Below are positions 46,716 through 58,150 of a stretch of DNA of 64,000 nt, piece by piece (the stretch's first letter is position 1; each line of letters starts with the position of its first letter). The notes beneath the pieces are model-generated. The model did no database searches, was not told where the DNA came from, and saw only the letters and a program-made list of their open reading frames with translations. Source of the DNA: Schistocerca nitens (Eukaryota; Arthropoda; Insecta; Orthoptera; Acrididae). Location: contig NC_064619.1 in assembly GCF_023898315.1 (NCBI RefSeq), forward strand, positions 505,582,594-505,646,593, read 5' to 3'. Both the position numbers and the translations under genes were made by a program.

Positions 46716-48279
46716 TTAGAGAAGAGAGCGAAAAATACTCACAGAATCCTTTAGTCAGTAGTAGTGTTGTCGTAAGGCTCATCTGTCTGCAATGAGAGAC
46801 TCTACTGGTGAGACGTTCAGCCTTACACCATGGTTTACTGGATTTTAATCGGGAGAGGGTACGTTCTAACGTGAATCGTGAAAAATATTGCTTCCTCTAA
46901 CATACATATAGCTCTAGAAACGAACATGAAAACAAAATCAGAGAAGTTGTAGATGATGTTGCTGTCCACCCATAGTCGTTATTCTGCTATCACTCGCCTT
47001 TTTTAGTGAGAGAAAAGGGGAGCAATGGTAACTGTGCGCTATATACTACACACAAGGCATATTACGTGGCTTTCGTGGTGCAGTAAATTCAGATTTCAAA
47101 GAGAGCCGTCCTGCCCGATCACAGAATGTTTTGTCCTACTCCCCTGTCATTGTCCTCAACACTGCATATTATTTCCGTGAAATCCTTTATGATTTATATT
47201 AGAAACGGAGAACTATGATTGTCGAACTGGAGTAGGAACATTTTTTTCTTTGTTTTAAGCTACAAGTGTTGTCCGCAGGAGAGCAAACGCGAGGTCGACA
47301 AGGGCAAAGCTAGTTATAGAATGAAGAAACGCTGGGTTGTCAGTCGAGCAGTTCCATCACAAGGCCCTAACACTGCAGCGGCGGAATGATTTCGTCAGCA
47401 CCAAACGGTGGCATCCAAAAGGTATGTGGGCGGATTGTCATTCCGAACGACAAGGGTATACAACGAAACAGCAGAGCTATTGATACGCAGCCGAAACAAT
47501 TCAGTGGTTCGTATGATAATGAGATATTGACATTTCCGGACTTCCAGTCGACAGGAGAGATGCACAGGTCAATGCGCGCAGCTGCGAACTACGCAGGTTG
47601 CGGTCAAGCGTCACGATTATGCACGCGCGGCGTAAGTGCGCAAATCGGTTTCCTGTGGCCGCAGTGCAGAACTGAGCCTCTGTGGAACTTGCTGACAATA
47701 ATCCGACACTTCCTCCTCATATAAACCACGCCAAAGATGGTTCCCCTTTAGACTGAGGCGAAGTGGAACAAGGAAGCTTTGGTGAGGAGAGATCTCACTT
47801 TTCCTTTTCTTGTATCTTTCTAATTTGCTTTTTCTGCTTTATCCTTTCTTACTTGGGTATAATCCAACATTCACAAAGAGGTAGTTAGAGGCCGAGACTA
47901 ACGAAGAAGGAACTCGAATCAGTATTTTATGTTAGCTACAAAGAGCCCTTTGACCTAGTAAAACAAAGTGTTCGCTAAAGTAACCAACTAATGGTTTAGC
48001 AAAAGTTGGTTTATCTCACAGTAAAGTGAAACAGGATGTTGAACTAAATTACATAAAATGACTCCCAAATGCAGAATTAAAAACACTTAGATGTATTTAT
48101 GTCAGTCGTGCTTCAGGTAGAAATCGTAGTATCTAAAGAAATGAGAGTGGACCGTTAGTTACGTGAAAGTCTTACACTGCATTGTTCCTTCAACGACTTA
48201 TGTCTTCAATGTGAGATGGAGATAGTTCCAAGTTATTCGATACTGATACGCTTTTACGTGCATTATCTTCCATTAAATA
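46716..48279. other. No recognisable feature
   Basis: Frames of up to 112 codons (47386-47724) show no known domain. Confidence 0.45.
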
Positions 48280-49937
48280 CACACATCAAAAAGAGTTTTG
48301 CTTCACCTCGCTTCCGAGAGTTCCGGAACCTTTACAGAAAACTGGAATAGAGGTTAACATAAACATCATTTCCGCTATTTTTATTGCTCATGAAAACTGC
48401 ACATTTCACGTTGTACCACCATACAGTGAGACCTTCTGCAGTGGTGGACCAGTTTACTTTACACACCGGTACCTCTAATACCCAGTAGCACGTCCTCTTG
48501 CATTGATGCATGCCTATATTAGTCGTGGCAAGCTATCCACAAGTTCATCAAGACACTGTTGGTCCAGGTTGTCCCCCTCCTCAACGGCGATTCGGCGTAG
48601 ATCACTCAGAGTGGTTGGTTGGTCACGTCTTTCTACCCCAGGCATGTTCGATAGGATTCGTGTCTGGAGAACATGCTGGCCATAATAGTCGACCGATGTA
48701 GTTATCCTGAAGGAAGTCATTCACAAAATGTGCACGACGGGGGCGCGATTTGTCGTCCATGAAGACGAATGCCTTGCCAATCTGCTGCCGATATGGTTGC
48801 ACTGTTGGTCGGAGGATGGTTCATAATCAAATGGCTCTGAGCACTATGGGACTCAACTTCTGAGGTCATTAGTCCCTTAGAACTTAGAATTAGTTAAACC
48901 TAACTAACCTAAGGACATCACACACATCCATGTCCGAGGCAGGATTCGAACCCTCGACCGTAGCAGTCTCGCGGTTCCAGACTGCAGCGCCTAGAACCGC
49001 GCGGCCACTTCGGCCGGCTGGTCGGAGGATGGCTTTCACGTATCGTACAGCCGTTACGGCGCCTTCCATGACCACAAGCGGCTTACGCCGGCCCCACATA
49101 ATGCCACCCGAAAACAGCAGGGAACCTCCACCTTGGTGCAAAAGCTGGACAGTGTGTCTAAGCAGTTCAACCTGACCGGGTTGCTTCCAAATACGTCTCC
49201 GACGATTGTCTGGTTGAAGGCATATGCGATACTCATCGGTGAAGATAACGGAATGCCAATCCTGAGCGGCCCATTCGCCATGTTGTTGGGCTGATCTGTA
49301 CCGCGCTGCAAGGTGTCGTGGCTGCAAAGATGGACCTCGCCATGGACGTTGGGAATGAAGTTGCGGATCGTGCACGCTATTGCCCACAATTCGAGTCGTA
49401 ACACGACATCCTGTGGCTGCACGAAAAGCATTATTCAACATGGTGGTGTTGCTGTTAAGTCTCCTGCGAGCCACAATGCTTAGGTAGCGGTCATCCACTG
49501 CAGTAGTAGCCCTTGGGCGGCCTGAGCGAGGCATGTCATCGACAGTTCCTATCTTTCTGTATCTCCTCCATGTCCGAACAACATCGTTTTGGTTCACTCC
49601 GAGATGCCTGGGCACTTCCCTTGTTTACAGCCTTTCCTGGCAGAAAATAACAATGTGGGCGTGATCGAACTGCGGTATTGACCGTCTAGGCATGGTTGAA
49701 CTACAGACAACACGAGCCGTGTACCTCCATCCTGGTGGAATGTCTGGAACTGATCGGTTGTCGGATCCCCTCCGTCTAATAGGCGTTGCTCATTCATGGT
49801 TGTTTGCAACTTTGGTCGGGTTTAGTGACATCTCTGAATAGTCAAATGAACTGTGTCTCAGATACAATATCCACAGTCAACGTCTATACTCAAGAGTTCT
49901 GGGGACGAGGATGATGGAAAACATTTTGTGATGTATG
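48280..49937 (-). mobile_element. Tc1-like element, split by a SINE
   Basis: Ends CACACATCAAAAAGAGTTTT and, reversed, CATACATCACAAAATGTTTT lie beside TA. Minus-strand transposase: LGVNQNDVVRTWRRYRKIG and DMPRSGRPRATTAVDDRYLS (helix-turn-helix and linker), SVIFTDEYRICLQPDNRRRR (first D), LLFSGGIMWGRRKPLVVMEG, then across the SINE FVFMDDKSRPRRAHFVNDF and WPACSPDTNPIEHAW, giving 34 residues between second D and E. Small lesions exist. This is a separate Tc1 lineage from 45292 and from 38302. Confidence 0.9.
48806..49032 (-). mobile_element. SINE A inside the Tc1 transposase
   Basis: Body 48820-49018. TGGTCGGAGGATGG is repeated at 48806-48819 and 49019-49032. The reading frame of the host transposase runs into the SINE and ends there, so a fused frame there is an artefact. 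Confidence 0.93.
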
Positions 49938-50029
49938 TATATGACAGGAGGAATAGGAGGCGCTATAATTAATACGAAAATAAACGTGAAAGCTCTTAAA
50001 GCTTTTTGAATAAAACTAAGTTGATTACT

Positions 50030-50540
50030 ATACTGTACCGTTATTCATCTTGTCTACGTATTTTTTTCTCAATATACCTACCCTGGGGACGAACACGTTT
50101 CTCCCAACGAGAGAGACGAGTTAGTTAATTCCATCACTGTAGAATAATCCTCTTTTTTGATGGAGCCACGACCTCAACATTGCTTGTACCGCTTCATCAC
50201 TATCCTCACTAGTCCTCCAAGCTAAGATTTTGAAAACAGATGAAAATCGTTTGGGGCCGAGTCGAGACTACCGAGGATGATCGTTGATATTGAACCCAAG
50301 GAGTCGGATTGTTGCTGATGTCACAGCACTCGTGTGTGGTTCGGCATTGTTTTGATTGAGAGGGTACTCTACGTGAGGACGAACATTTTCTGCAGTTAGA
50401 AAAACTATTACAGCATGGGCACGCGTCGACATCGTTACGTTACACAGCCCCATGTTACACCCTATAATTCGGAGCCCTCTAGCGGTAGAGGGATGCGGCT
50501 TGCGGCAGTGAAGAGTATTATTTCTCAGCACGCCCTCATA
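50030..50540 (-). mobile_element. mariner relic, C-terminal part
   Basis: Minus-strand pieces: NQNNAEPHTSAVTSATIRLL (catalytic D of HDNA.PHT changed to N), LGFNINDHPR, then AVQAMLRSWLHQ, GLFYSDGINKLV-like and GILRKKYVDK, matching the end of mariner transposases. Old and broken. Confidence 0.6.
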
Positions 50541-50639
50541 TAAATACGAGGGGACCTCAAAAGGTTAGTTACACATGACGTCCCATTGTGCAACATTGCA
50601 CAAGAGGGGATACATGATCTTTGTCCGCATCTCATGGTC

Positions 50640-50880
50640 CTGTTTCTAGCGTTGCTGCCTCTGGATTACGGGGTCCCGGGTTCGATTTTCTCTGCCCGAG
50701 GACTGGGTGTTTGTGTTGTCCTCATCATTTCATTGTCATCCATCATTATCATCATTAGTGGCAGTGGCTAGACTGGACTGTGTAAAAATTGGACTGTGTA
50801 AAAATTGGGACATTGTACGGGCGCTGATGCCAGGGCAGTAGCTCTCCACTAAAAAAACATCATCATCATCGTCATCAACA
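50640..50880 (+). mobile_element. tRNA-derived SINE, family F
   Basis: Head GTTTCTAGCGTTGCTGCCTC, GGGGTCCCGGGTTCGATTTT, then GATTTTCTCTGCCCGAGGAC, TGGGTGTTTGTGTTGTCC, TACGGGCGCTGATGCC and a CATCATCATC tail. The post-head block also appears in the chimeric Gly-headed SINEs. Confidence 0.75.
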
Positions 50881-51089
50881 TTTTGGTCTTCTGCAGACAC
50901 TGTTCTACTGCGGTAAGCGTAACTGATGCATCGCAGTGGGAGAGTGAAATGGAGCGGCAACTGGGAACGTACTCCAAAGTTGAATTATGCGGATCCAGTA
51001 CGATTCTTGTGGGAAACCCGTGTAAGCTGCACGCAGACCGACACTGAAATTCTGGCGGTGTATGTACCAAATGCAACGTAACGTCTAAT

Positions 51090-51300
51090 CCGTAGTGAAC
51101 TGGTGCCAACAACTTGATGAAGGCCTCACAGACGTGGACTATACTGACAGGGGAGGACGGCCATTGACATAAACCACGGAAGACAGTGTCCAGGCAGTCC
51201 GGGAAATGATTCACATCCATTGCAGATGTTTCGACGATGAAGACATTCACATTGAGGTCCTCGAATGGATTTCTGCCGTTGACGAAAAACAATTGGTGGA
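51090..51300 (+). mobile_element. Probable mariner N-terminal relic
   Basis: Plus-strand frames read LDEGLTDVDYTDRGGRPL and TTEDSVQAVREMI, resembling the DDxRSGRPSTST..D.I..VRE linker of mariner transposases. Short and degenerate. Confidence 0.35.
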
Positions 51301-51340
51301 ATACCGCGACTGTAGTTTACAAAGACTTGGTGACTATATT

Positions 51341-51561
51341 GGAAAATAGTTCACATGGTTCAAATGTCTCTAAGCAGTATGGGACTTAACAGCTGAGGTC
51401 ATCAGTCCCCTAGACTTAGAACTACTTAAAGCTACCTAATCTAAGGACGTCACACACATCCATGCCCGAGGCAGGATTCGAACCTGCGACTTTAGAAGGT
51501 CCGTGGTTCTTGACTGAAGCGCCCATAACCGCTCGGTCACAGTGGCCGGCTGGGAAATAGT
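51341..51561 (-). mobile_element. SINE A
   Basis: Body 51351-51551 with near-identical flanks GGAAAATAGT and GGGAAATAGT. Confidence 0.9.
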
Positions 51562-51954
51562 GCAACGTCTCTGTGTCACACTGAAATGTAGGGCAGAAGT
51601 CAATAAAACTTACTAGACATGCCACAATAATATCGCCGCGTAACTAGTAAGTTACGTGTTTTAAATAACTGACAAATGGTTTCCTATAAATCGCCTTTCG
51701 CTTAACTTCGAAGAAACGTACGGTATTTATTTAAGAATGCAGAGGTCAGATAACCTACCCACACCGATCTGTACTTGCATCCCATCAGCGATCATCAGTC
51801 GGCACAGAAGCGCGTTGTGTTACTGATGTTGGAGCACAGCGCAGGACTGGTACCGGACGCTGATAAAGTGCCCCATGATCTGAGCCACGTACGCAAGATC
51901 TTCAGAGGAACAACGGATATAAAATTCATCAAATAAATGAATTTATTTCAAGTA

Positions 51955-52160
51955 AGAAACGAAATGGCTCTGGGCTATATGGGACTTAACTTCTGAGGTC
52001 ATCAGTCCCCTAGAACTGAGAACTACTTAAACCTAACTAACCTAAGGACATCACAGACATCCATACCCGAGGCAGTATGCGAACCTGCGACCGTAGCAGT
52101 CACACGGTTCCGGACTGAAGCGTCTAGAACCACTCGACCACCGCAGCCGGCTGTGGTCTG
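51955..52160 (-). mobile_element. SINE A
   Basis: Tail AAATGGCTCTGGGC at about 51962 to head GGCTGCGGTGG near 52152 (minus strand). Target duplication not clear. Confidence 0.88.
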
Positions 52161-52183
52161 GTACTACTGAAAGTAAAATTAAA

Positions 52184-52430
52184 ATATATGCATTTTCGAC
52201 TGACGCCGTTTATTTGTATAAAGTGTTATGTTAACTTTCATAGGTTCCGAATGGATATAACTAATAGCTCATTGAAATTTAATTCACTGTTAACTCTTTA
52301 TGAACATTCTTCCCCTCAGTTAACCTCCACCTGGCTTACAAATGTGGGTCCCTCTTTAGTGCGACGTTGTCTATGAAAGTTAACATAACACTTTATACAA
52401 ATAAACGGCGTCAGTGGAAAATGTATATAT
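52184..52430. mobile_element. Foldback MITE with 60-bp inverted repeats
   Basis: 52184-52243 and 52371-52430 are inverted copies matching at 58 of 60 positions (inner end GTTAACTTTCATAG, outer end ATATAT). A 127-bp unrelated centre separates them. Flanking TA/ATAT steps fit a TA-targeting MITE but cannot be separated from the arm ends. No coding capacity. The near-identity suggests a recent insertion or gene conversion between arms. Confidence 0.85.
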
Positions 52431-52529
52431 ACGACGAAGTTGTATTTTTTTCTTGTTTAGAATGTTCGCTAGCAGACCCAGGAGTCTTGTACGAGCGTCA
52501 TTATTCTGTGTATCCCACCGTGAGCGTCC

Positions 52530-52830
52530 AGCCGTCAAAGGTTGCCTGCGCCGGTCTTTGTTGGGAGTGTCAGCGAGACAAAGGCGAGGGAACAGTGGTC
52601 AGCGCCGCTGGGGGCAGGCGCGGCGCTTTGCTGTGGTCAGCGGAGGTCGTCACCCGCCGACGTCATTAGCAGCGCCAGCTGTGCACTCGGCGCAGAGGGT
52701 CCGCGGCAGGCCACTCCGGGCGACGAGTCTCGCTCCACAGTCTTTCCAGTACCGTCCCTGCCGCGGGAGTCACCCTCTGTGTTGCGGACAACATGCAGTG
52801 CACTGCTGCATAAAGGCCCCCTTACTTGTC
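52530..52830. other. GC/CpG-rich island 6
   Basis: CpG-dense with GACGTCATTAGCAGCG and GTCTTTGTTGGG cores. All three plus-strand frames are open for 100-146 codons across it, which argues that openness reflects base composition. No known domain. Confidence 0.4.
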
Positions 52831-53148
52831 GCCCTAACGCTTATGTCATACTGAAGAAGTGGAAAAGTCATCCTGAAAAGATGGAAAATATTGCACACGT
52901 GTCGATGTGGAATCATCAGCATCATCTGTTTATAAAGTAATATCAGATCTCCAGAATAAGAAAAAGCTGTATTAGCGAATATTAATAAGTACAACAATGG
53001 TCATTGAACATGAAACGTTAGGAATGAAAGCAAAATTATTGTTATTTAGCATGTATTGTATAGCAGGAATAGCACATCATAATACAGGGTGTCCCAGGAG
53101 GAGACGTCAGCATTTAGCCATATGACAGGAGCGATCATTTACAGTAAA

Positions 53149-53378
53149 AACTTCCTATGGTTCAAATGGCTCTGAGCACTATGGGACTTAACATCTATGG
53201 TCATCAGTCCCCTAGAACTTAGAACTACTTAAACCTAACTAACCTAAGGACATCACACAACACCCAGTCATCACGAGGCAGAGAAAATCCCAGACCCCGC
53301 CGGGAATCGAACCCGGGAACTCGGTCGTGGGAAGCGAGAACGCTACCGCACGACCACGAGCTGCGGACAACTTTCTAT
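53149..53378 (-). mobile_element. Chimeric SINE: Gly-tRNA-like head on SINE A tail (second copy)
   Basis: Body 53159-53368, same make-up as 44474-44689 but with a complete GACTGGGTGTTGTGTGATG junction. Flanks AACTTCCTAT and AACTTTCTAT. It sits inside a stretch beginning ATACAGGGTGTCCCAGG (53090), a likely transposon end. Confidence 0.9.
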
Positions 53379-53439
53379 CCTGCTTGGTTTCGCAGATACG
53401 AGGCATTTTGAGACACTAAGTGTACTACATTTAAACATG

Positions 53440-53650
53440 TTTTATTAGATAAGCAGCCGGCCGGAGTGGCCGAGCGGTTCTAGGCGCTACAGTCTGGAAC
53501 TGCGCGACCGCTACGGTCGCAGGTTCGAATCCTGCATCGGGCATGGATGTGTGTGATGTCCTTAGGTTAGTTCTAGGTTCTAAGTTCTAGGGGACTGATG
53601 ACCACAGCAGTTAAGTCCCATAGTGCTCAGAGCCATTTTATTAGATAAGC
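53440..53650 (+). mobile_element. SINE A
   Basis: Body 53455-53635. TTTTATTAGATAAGC at 53440-53454 and 53636-53650 is exact. Confidence 0.93.
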
Positions 53651-53654
53651 GCAT

Positions 53655-54240
53655 TTGAAAAAAAAATTACGGGGTTCTATTGATACACGTGTCGACTATT
53701 TTTCCACATAATCGCCATACCGTTCAATGCAAGTAGAGAGCAGTGGCACAAACTTTATGCATCCCTTCGAGAAATTCTCCTCCTCACTTCACGTGCTCGT
53801 CGGTTGAAAATTTACTACCGCTTCTGTGTGCCTTCAGGGGGATGAAGAGATGTCAATCTGAAGAGGCCAAGTCAGGGGAATACGGGGAGTGTTTGAAAAT
53901 ATTACAACCATACGAGTCAAAGAGCGCCTTGGTGGCTAAGGCTGCGTGAGGATGGGCGGTATAGTGCAACCAGCATAATCCTCTCGTCGGTATTCCCCTC
54001 CTTCTGTTTGACCGCTGCTTTTCAGTTTTTTTAAGGCCTCACAATGTCGTTGTATACTGATGGTCCCACCTGAGGTTGAAATTCGACCTAAATGATCCCC
54101 TTTGGTCCCAAAACACTGACGGTGTCATTGTTTTGCCTGAAATTGTGGTTTTGAAATTTTTCGCAGATGAGGAATTGATGTGACTCCACTGTGACTGCCT
54201 TTTAGTAACTCATTGCCCCCACCCCCCAACCCCTCCGCAG

Positions 54241-54303
<63 letters not shown>

Positions 54304-54510
54304 TGTGTGTGTGTGTACACGTACACCATCTCCAGTCATAGCAGAGCTCGGAAAACCATCACCTTCCAATTCAAGTCGCTGAAGAAACTGGCGGGCGCTA
54401 TTGATCCGATACCGATATTTCTTGTGCTGCTCTGTCAGCTGTGTTGAGGCACATCTTGTGCACAATTTGCGGTATTCCGCAATTTTTATATCTGATGACC
54501 TCATATATTA
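53655..54510 (-). mobile_element. mariner relic containing a (TG)n run
   Basis: Minus-strand pieces in order: TEQHKKYRYRI..ARQFLQRLE and LEGDGFPSSAMTGDGVRV (the TGDETWVH block, 54325-54504), a (CA)n run, then HPHAALATKALFDSYGCNI, KHSPYSPDLASSD and KFSTDEHVKRR (53700-53960). Several breaks; inactive. Confidence 0.7.
54243..54316. repeat. (TG)n microsatellite within mariner
   Basis: About 36 TG units with one TA, replacing sequence just after the first catalytic block. Confidence 0.97.
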
Positions 54511-54553
54511 AGTCCCATAGTGCTCAGAGCCATTTGAACCCTTTCTTGAACCA
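54490..54553 (+). mobile_element. SINE A tail fragment
   Basis: Only GATGACCTCATATATTAAGT through GAGCCATTTGAACCCTTTC remains. Confidence 0.8.
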
Positions 54554-54719
54554 GACCACATGTATCAAAGGATTCGAAATGATCTGGAACTACGTTTAAA
54601 TTGCTCGGAAAGTCGCTAAAGTGCTCCCATTCCCAAACACTGGATTAGTATAGTATGGGTAATTTGCGCTTTTTCAGTCATGCTGCCCCGAGGCATACAG
54701 TTCCTAATTGTTAACATGC

Positions 54720-54880
54720 GATGAAAGAGAAATACTGACGGCAGCCGCATGAGGGCATTGAAATAATTGAGTGGCCACAAGCCAAAATTTGCACTGGATC
54801 CGGACTTGAACCTGGATTTTCCACTTGATTAAGAAGCCCACTTCCATGCACTACTGTTCAGATCCGCGACATTTTTCTTA
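54720..54880 (-). repeat. tRNA-like repeat fragment, possibly family C
   Basis: The minus strand has CCAGGTTCAAGTCCGGATCC, a B-box-like element, followed by GTGCAAATTTTGG. Too diverged for a firm family call. Confidence 0.35.
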
Positions 54881-54977
54881 TTTCTTCTCTTGACTCTGAT
54901 ATAACTGTCTCATCATCTGCACATCCTAGGATTTGCATTCACAATTGGTGCCTTTTCCAACCCTCCTCATCTCATTT

Positions 54978-55290
54978 TGGCAACGGCCTTGCGCAATGGA
55001 TACACCAGTTCCCGTCACATCACGGTTAAGAGCTGTCTGGCGTGGCCGGCACCAGGATGGGTGACCCTCCGGGCCGCCATGCGCTGTTGCCATTTTTCGG
55101 GTTGCACTCAGTCTCGTGATGTCAACTGAGGAGCTACTCGACCGAATAGAGGCGGTTCCGTTCAAAGAAAACGGGAGTGAGGTGTGCTGACCACATGCCC
55201 CTCCTATCCGCATCCTCAGCTGACGATCACACGGCGGTCGGATGGTACCGATGGGTCACTTGTGGTCTGAAGACGGAGTGCTTTGAATCT
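54978..55290 (+). mobile_element. 5S rRNA-derived SINE
   Basis: Head GCAACGGCCTTGCGCAATGG, GTTCCCGTCACATCACGGTT, CCAGGATGGGTGACCC, ending CGCTGTTGCC (5S-like). The body then has TGCACTCAGTCTCGTGATG, GAGGAGCTACTCGACCGAAT and CACGGCGGTCGG. More diverged than the copy at 17855. Confidence 0.87.
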
Positions 55291-55356
55291 CATTTTGTAC
55301 AGAATACTAAACATCAGCAGAAAGTCGTTTTCGATATGCCGTACAAAATAAGTATA

Positions 55357-56353
55357 CTGCTGGAAGAAAAATGCCACACCCTCAACTGGGTCATTTTATT
55401 GGGAAGTGAGGTGACAAGTAATTCATCATTGCAGGAGTAGATGACAACAGATTAAAACCAAATGAAATGTCACTGTAAAGGATGCCCAGACATTCGCATC
55501 AGTACACAGTATATTCCCCTTTGGCTTCAACCCAGTCGTGTATTGTCGCATCCAAGAGGGGTTGCCATGATGCCGGATGGCATCCTGAGCTAGACTGCTA
55601 CAAGCATCTTGCGCCTTTTATTGTAATTCGGCAATGATCCCATAGAACGAGTAAATACCCTCATCATTGTGTCCGATACGTGTTCAACCGGCGAGAAAAC
55701 AGGTGAGCTATCTGACCGGGGCATTTGTAGTAGTCCACTAAGAGCACGTTGGACGCAGCAGCCGTATGTGGGTGTGCACTGTCCTGCTCAAAATATAAAT
55801 CACCTTCGTGTCGAATAAATGGCAATAGAACGAGTGTAACAGTCTCTGCAATGTAGCGGGCACTTGTTACTTTACCCTGAACAAACACCAAATGTCACCG
55901 CAAACTGTAACAGACGGCTCCCTACGCATCAGCCTCGCACTAGACCTGTGTCGTAGCGTATGAACGTCGTAATAGGCCGGTCACCAGGTCTACGCCGCAC
56001 ACGTGTGCCTCCGTCACTTGCATACAGTCAGAACCTACTCTCATCACTGAAGACAACAGAGCGCCATTCCACTCTCCAATTGACCCTTCCACGACACCAG
56101 AATAGCCGTCCTTGGCGGTGTCGTGGTGTAGGTGGTATCCTGGGCATAGGAAAATGGGATCTTAATACTGCTGCAATTAGAGGGTTCCCAGTGGGTCAAA
56201 ACAGATTGTGCATAGACAGGCCTCCTGAGCGCTGCCTGTTGATCAATGCCCGAGACAAATGAGTCAGTATCACAACAATCTCTTTCGTGCACAAATTATA
56301 ACCTGGTGTCACTGAACACAGTGACTGAGATTGTTGCATTTTTTCCGAAAGTG
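55357..56353 (-). mobile_element. Tc1-like element, shortened and broken
   Basis: Ends CTGCTGGAAGAAAAATGCCA and, reversed, CACTTTCGGAAAAAATGCAA lie beside TA. A minus-strand piece VFVQGKVTSARYIAETVTLV, LPFIRHEGDLYFEQDSAHPH (55664-55891) carries the second catalytic D. Upstream matches to the first catalytic block (around 56040) are frame-shifted. About 1.0 kb, so internal loss has occurred. Confidence 0.75.
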
Positions 56354-56384
56354 TAAATAAACAATTTCGGAAATTTGTGGTAAG

Positions 56385-56497
56385 TTCTATGGGACCAAAC
56401 TGCTGAGGTCATCGGTCCCTAGGCTTACACACTACTTAATCTAACTTAAACTAACTTACGCTAAGGACAAGGGAGGACTCGAACCTCTGACCGGGGT
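56385..56497 (-). mobile_element. SINE A-related subfamily, partial
   Basis: The minus strand reads AGGTTCGAGTCCTCCCTTGT, GTAGTGTGTAAGCCTAGGG, GATGACCTCAGCAG, the locust-type subfamily also seen at 14977. It lacks the head upstream of the B box. Confidence 0.75.
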
Positions 56498-56512
56498 GTA
56501 AATAAATAAATA

Positions 56513-57801
56513 AGAAGGGCATTCAACAAGTAAAACGACACACTTTTTTCTGAAAGCAATTTTTTTAGTACTCCAACACACCATATTATTACACTTTATT
56601 TTGGTTACAAAATCCTATTTTTCAACAAAATCTCCTTTGAATCGGACGGCGTTACACCACCTTATTGGGAGGGCCTTCATGCCACTCTACCACTTCATAC
56701 CACTCTACTCTAGGTCGGAGACAACGTCTTGTTGCATCAATAACCTCCGCATCATCTACGTATTGCTTCCCGTGGAGTGTATCCTTCATAGAGCCGGAAG
56801 GTGCGAGATCCGGGCTCTAGGCGGGACGAGGCAGAACAGTCCAATGATGTTTTGTGAGCTCCTTGTCTGACGGCTAGTGTTGTCATGGAGAAATACAAGT
56901 TCCCTTGCATTTATATGGCGAAGAACACACTGAAGTAATTTCTTCGATTTCCTGGGGGTAGCACAATACACTTCAGAGTTGATCGCTGTACCATGAGAGA
57001 GGACATAAAATAGATTAAACTCTTCGGAGTGCCAGAAGATCGTCGCCATGATTTGACCTGCTGAGGTTGCGACTTTCAACATTTTCATTGTAGGAAAGGT
57101 GGTGTGGTACCACTCTATGGATAACCATTTTGTTTCCTGTTCGAAGTGATGAACCCATATTTCATCGCCAGTGACGACGGTCGACAAATATTGTCACGAT
57201 CAGCTTCGTAATTCCCACTCAATTTTTCACACATTGTTTTTCGTTGCTCTTTATGGACTCCTGTTAGCAGGCGAAGAACCCAGTGGGCATACCACATTGA
57301 ATGCCCCAAATGAAGGACGAATGTGTCTGCACTACCAACAGAAACGCCTAGTTGAGCAGCGACGTGTTTGATTGTGATCCGTCGATTAACTTGAATGAGA
57401 GTGTCTGCACGTTCCAACAATGCAGGAGTCAGAGCTGTGTTAGGCTGGAAGGCATGTGGGATATCGGACAGGTTGCGCGATCTTGATGCGATGATGACAG
57501 ACGCCTCTTGCTACGATTCATCGTGTTTTTGTTCACTGTCAGGTGTCGACAGACGTTCTGCAAGTGCCAATGATTATTTGCAATGCTCTGGTTTGACGGC
57601 AAAAGAAACACAATCACAACACTCTGCTTGGAACGTATCTCCATTACATACGTTGTTTTGGAGGCTAGCCTTAGCGCGGACACCTATAGGAACTTCATGA
57701 CAGTACAGCGGTCGATGCAGGAAAATTTCACTTTGTCCCATGACAAACTACGCATTTTTTCAACGGACATTTGTGTTGCGTTACTTACTAAAGACGCCTT
57801 G
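56513..57801 (-). mobile_element. mariner element, full length, inactive
   Basis: 1,289 bp between TA sites (56511-56512, 57802-57803). Ends share an AAGGNCNTTN...AAGTAA-like inverted pattern ending in ACACA. Minus-strand transposase in three frames: N-terminus MEIRSKQSVVIVFLL and LQNVCRHLTVNKNTMNRSKR (57429-57683); TIKHVAAQLGVSVGSADTFV and HWVLRLLTGVHKEQRKTMCE (57115-57420); VVTGDEIWVHHFEQETKWLS, VMSHGT-type block, TAINSEVYCATPRKSKKLLQ and LVFLHDNTSRQT with first and second D (56786-57187). Two or more frameshifts. Parent family of the deleted copy at 35010-35770. Confidence 0.9.
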
Positions 57802-57804
57802 TAG

Positions 57805-57850
57805 TATGAAGAAACTCGTGGAAGACGTATGAAGAAACTCGTGGAAGACG
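57805..57850. repeat. 23-bp tandem duplication
   Basis: TATGAAGAAACTCGTGGAAG... is repeated exactly at 57805-57827 and 57828-57850, beginning right after the mariner's TA. Confidence 0.95.
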
Positions 57851-57936
57851 TAGAGTATCTCCGTCATAAAAAAGGAAAAGGCCATGTTCTTAATATGTAA
57901 TGGCAAGCAGAAAGTTTTGGACATAAACTAGAAAAC

Positions 57937-58147
57937 GCACAATTCAAAATGTCTCTGTGCACTATGGGACTGAACGTCTAAGGTCATCAGTCCCCTATAA
58001 CTTAGAACTACTTAAACATAACTAACCTAAGGACATCACACACATCCATGCCCGAGGCAGGATTCGAATCTGCGATCGTAGCGGTCGCGCGGTTCCAGAC
58101 TGTAGAGCCTAGAACCGCCCGACCACTCCGGCCGGCCGCACAGTTCA
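57937..58147 (-). mobile_element. SINE A
   Basis: Body 57947-58137 with flanks GCACAATTCA and GCACAGTTCA. Confidence 0.92.
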
Positions 58148-58150
58148 CAT

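Noticed and set aside
48890-49615. A 241-codon transposase with an unusual C-terminus
   Set aside because: The last part is translated SINE A sequence. The transposase continues beyond the SINE.
52414-52940. Three overlapping plus-strand frames of 100-146 codons
   Set aside because: All three phases are open at once, as expected for GC-rich DNA. No domain recognised.
54202-54504. A histidine-threonine repeat protein
   Set aside because: The His-Thr tract is a (CA)n run inside a mariner relic.
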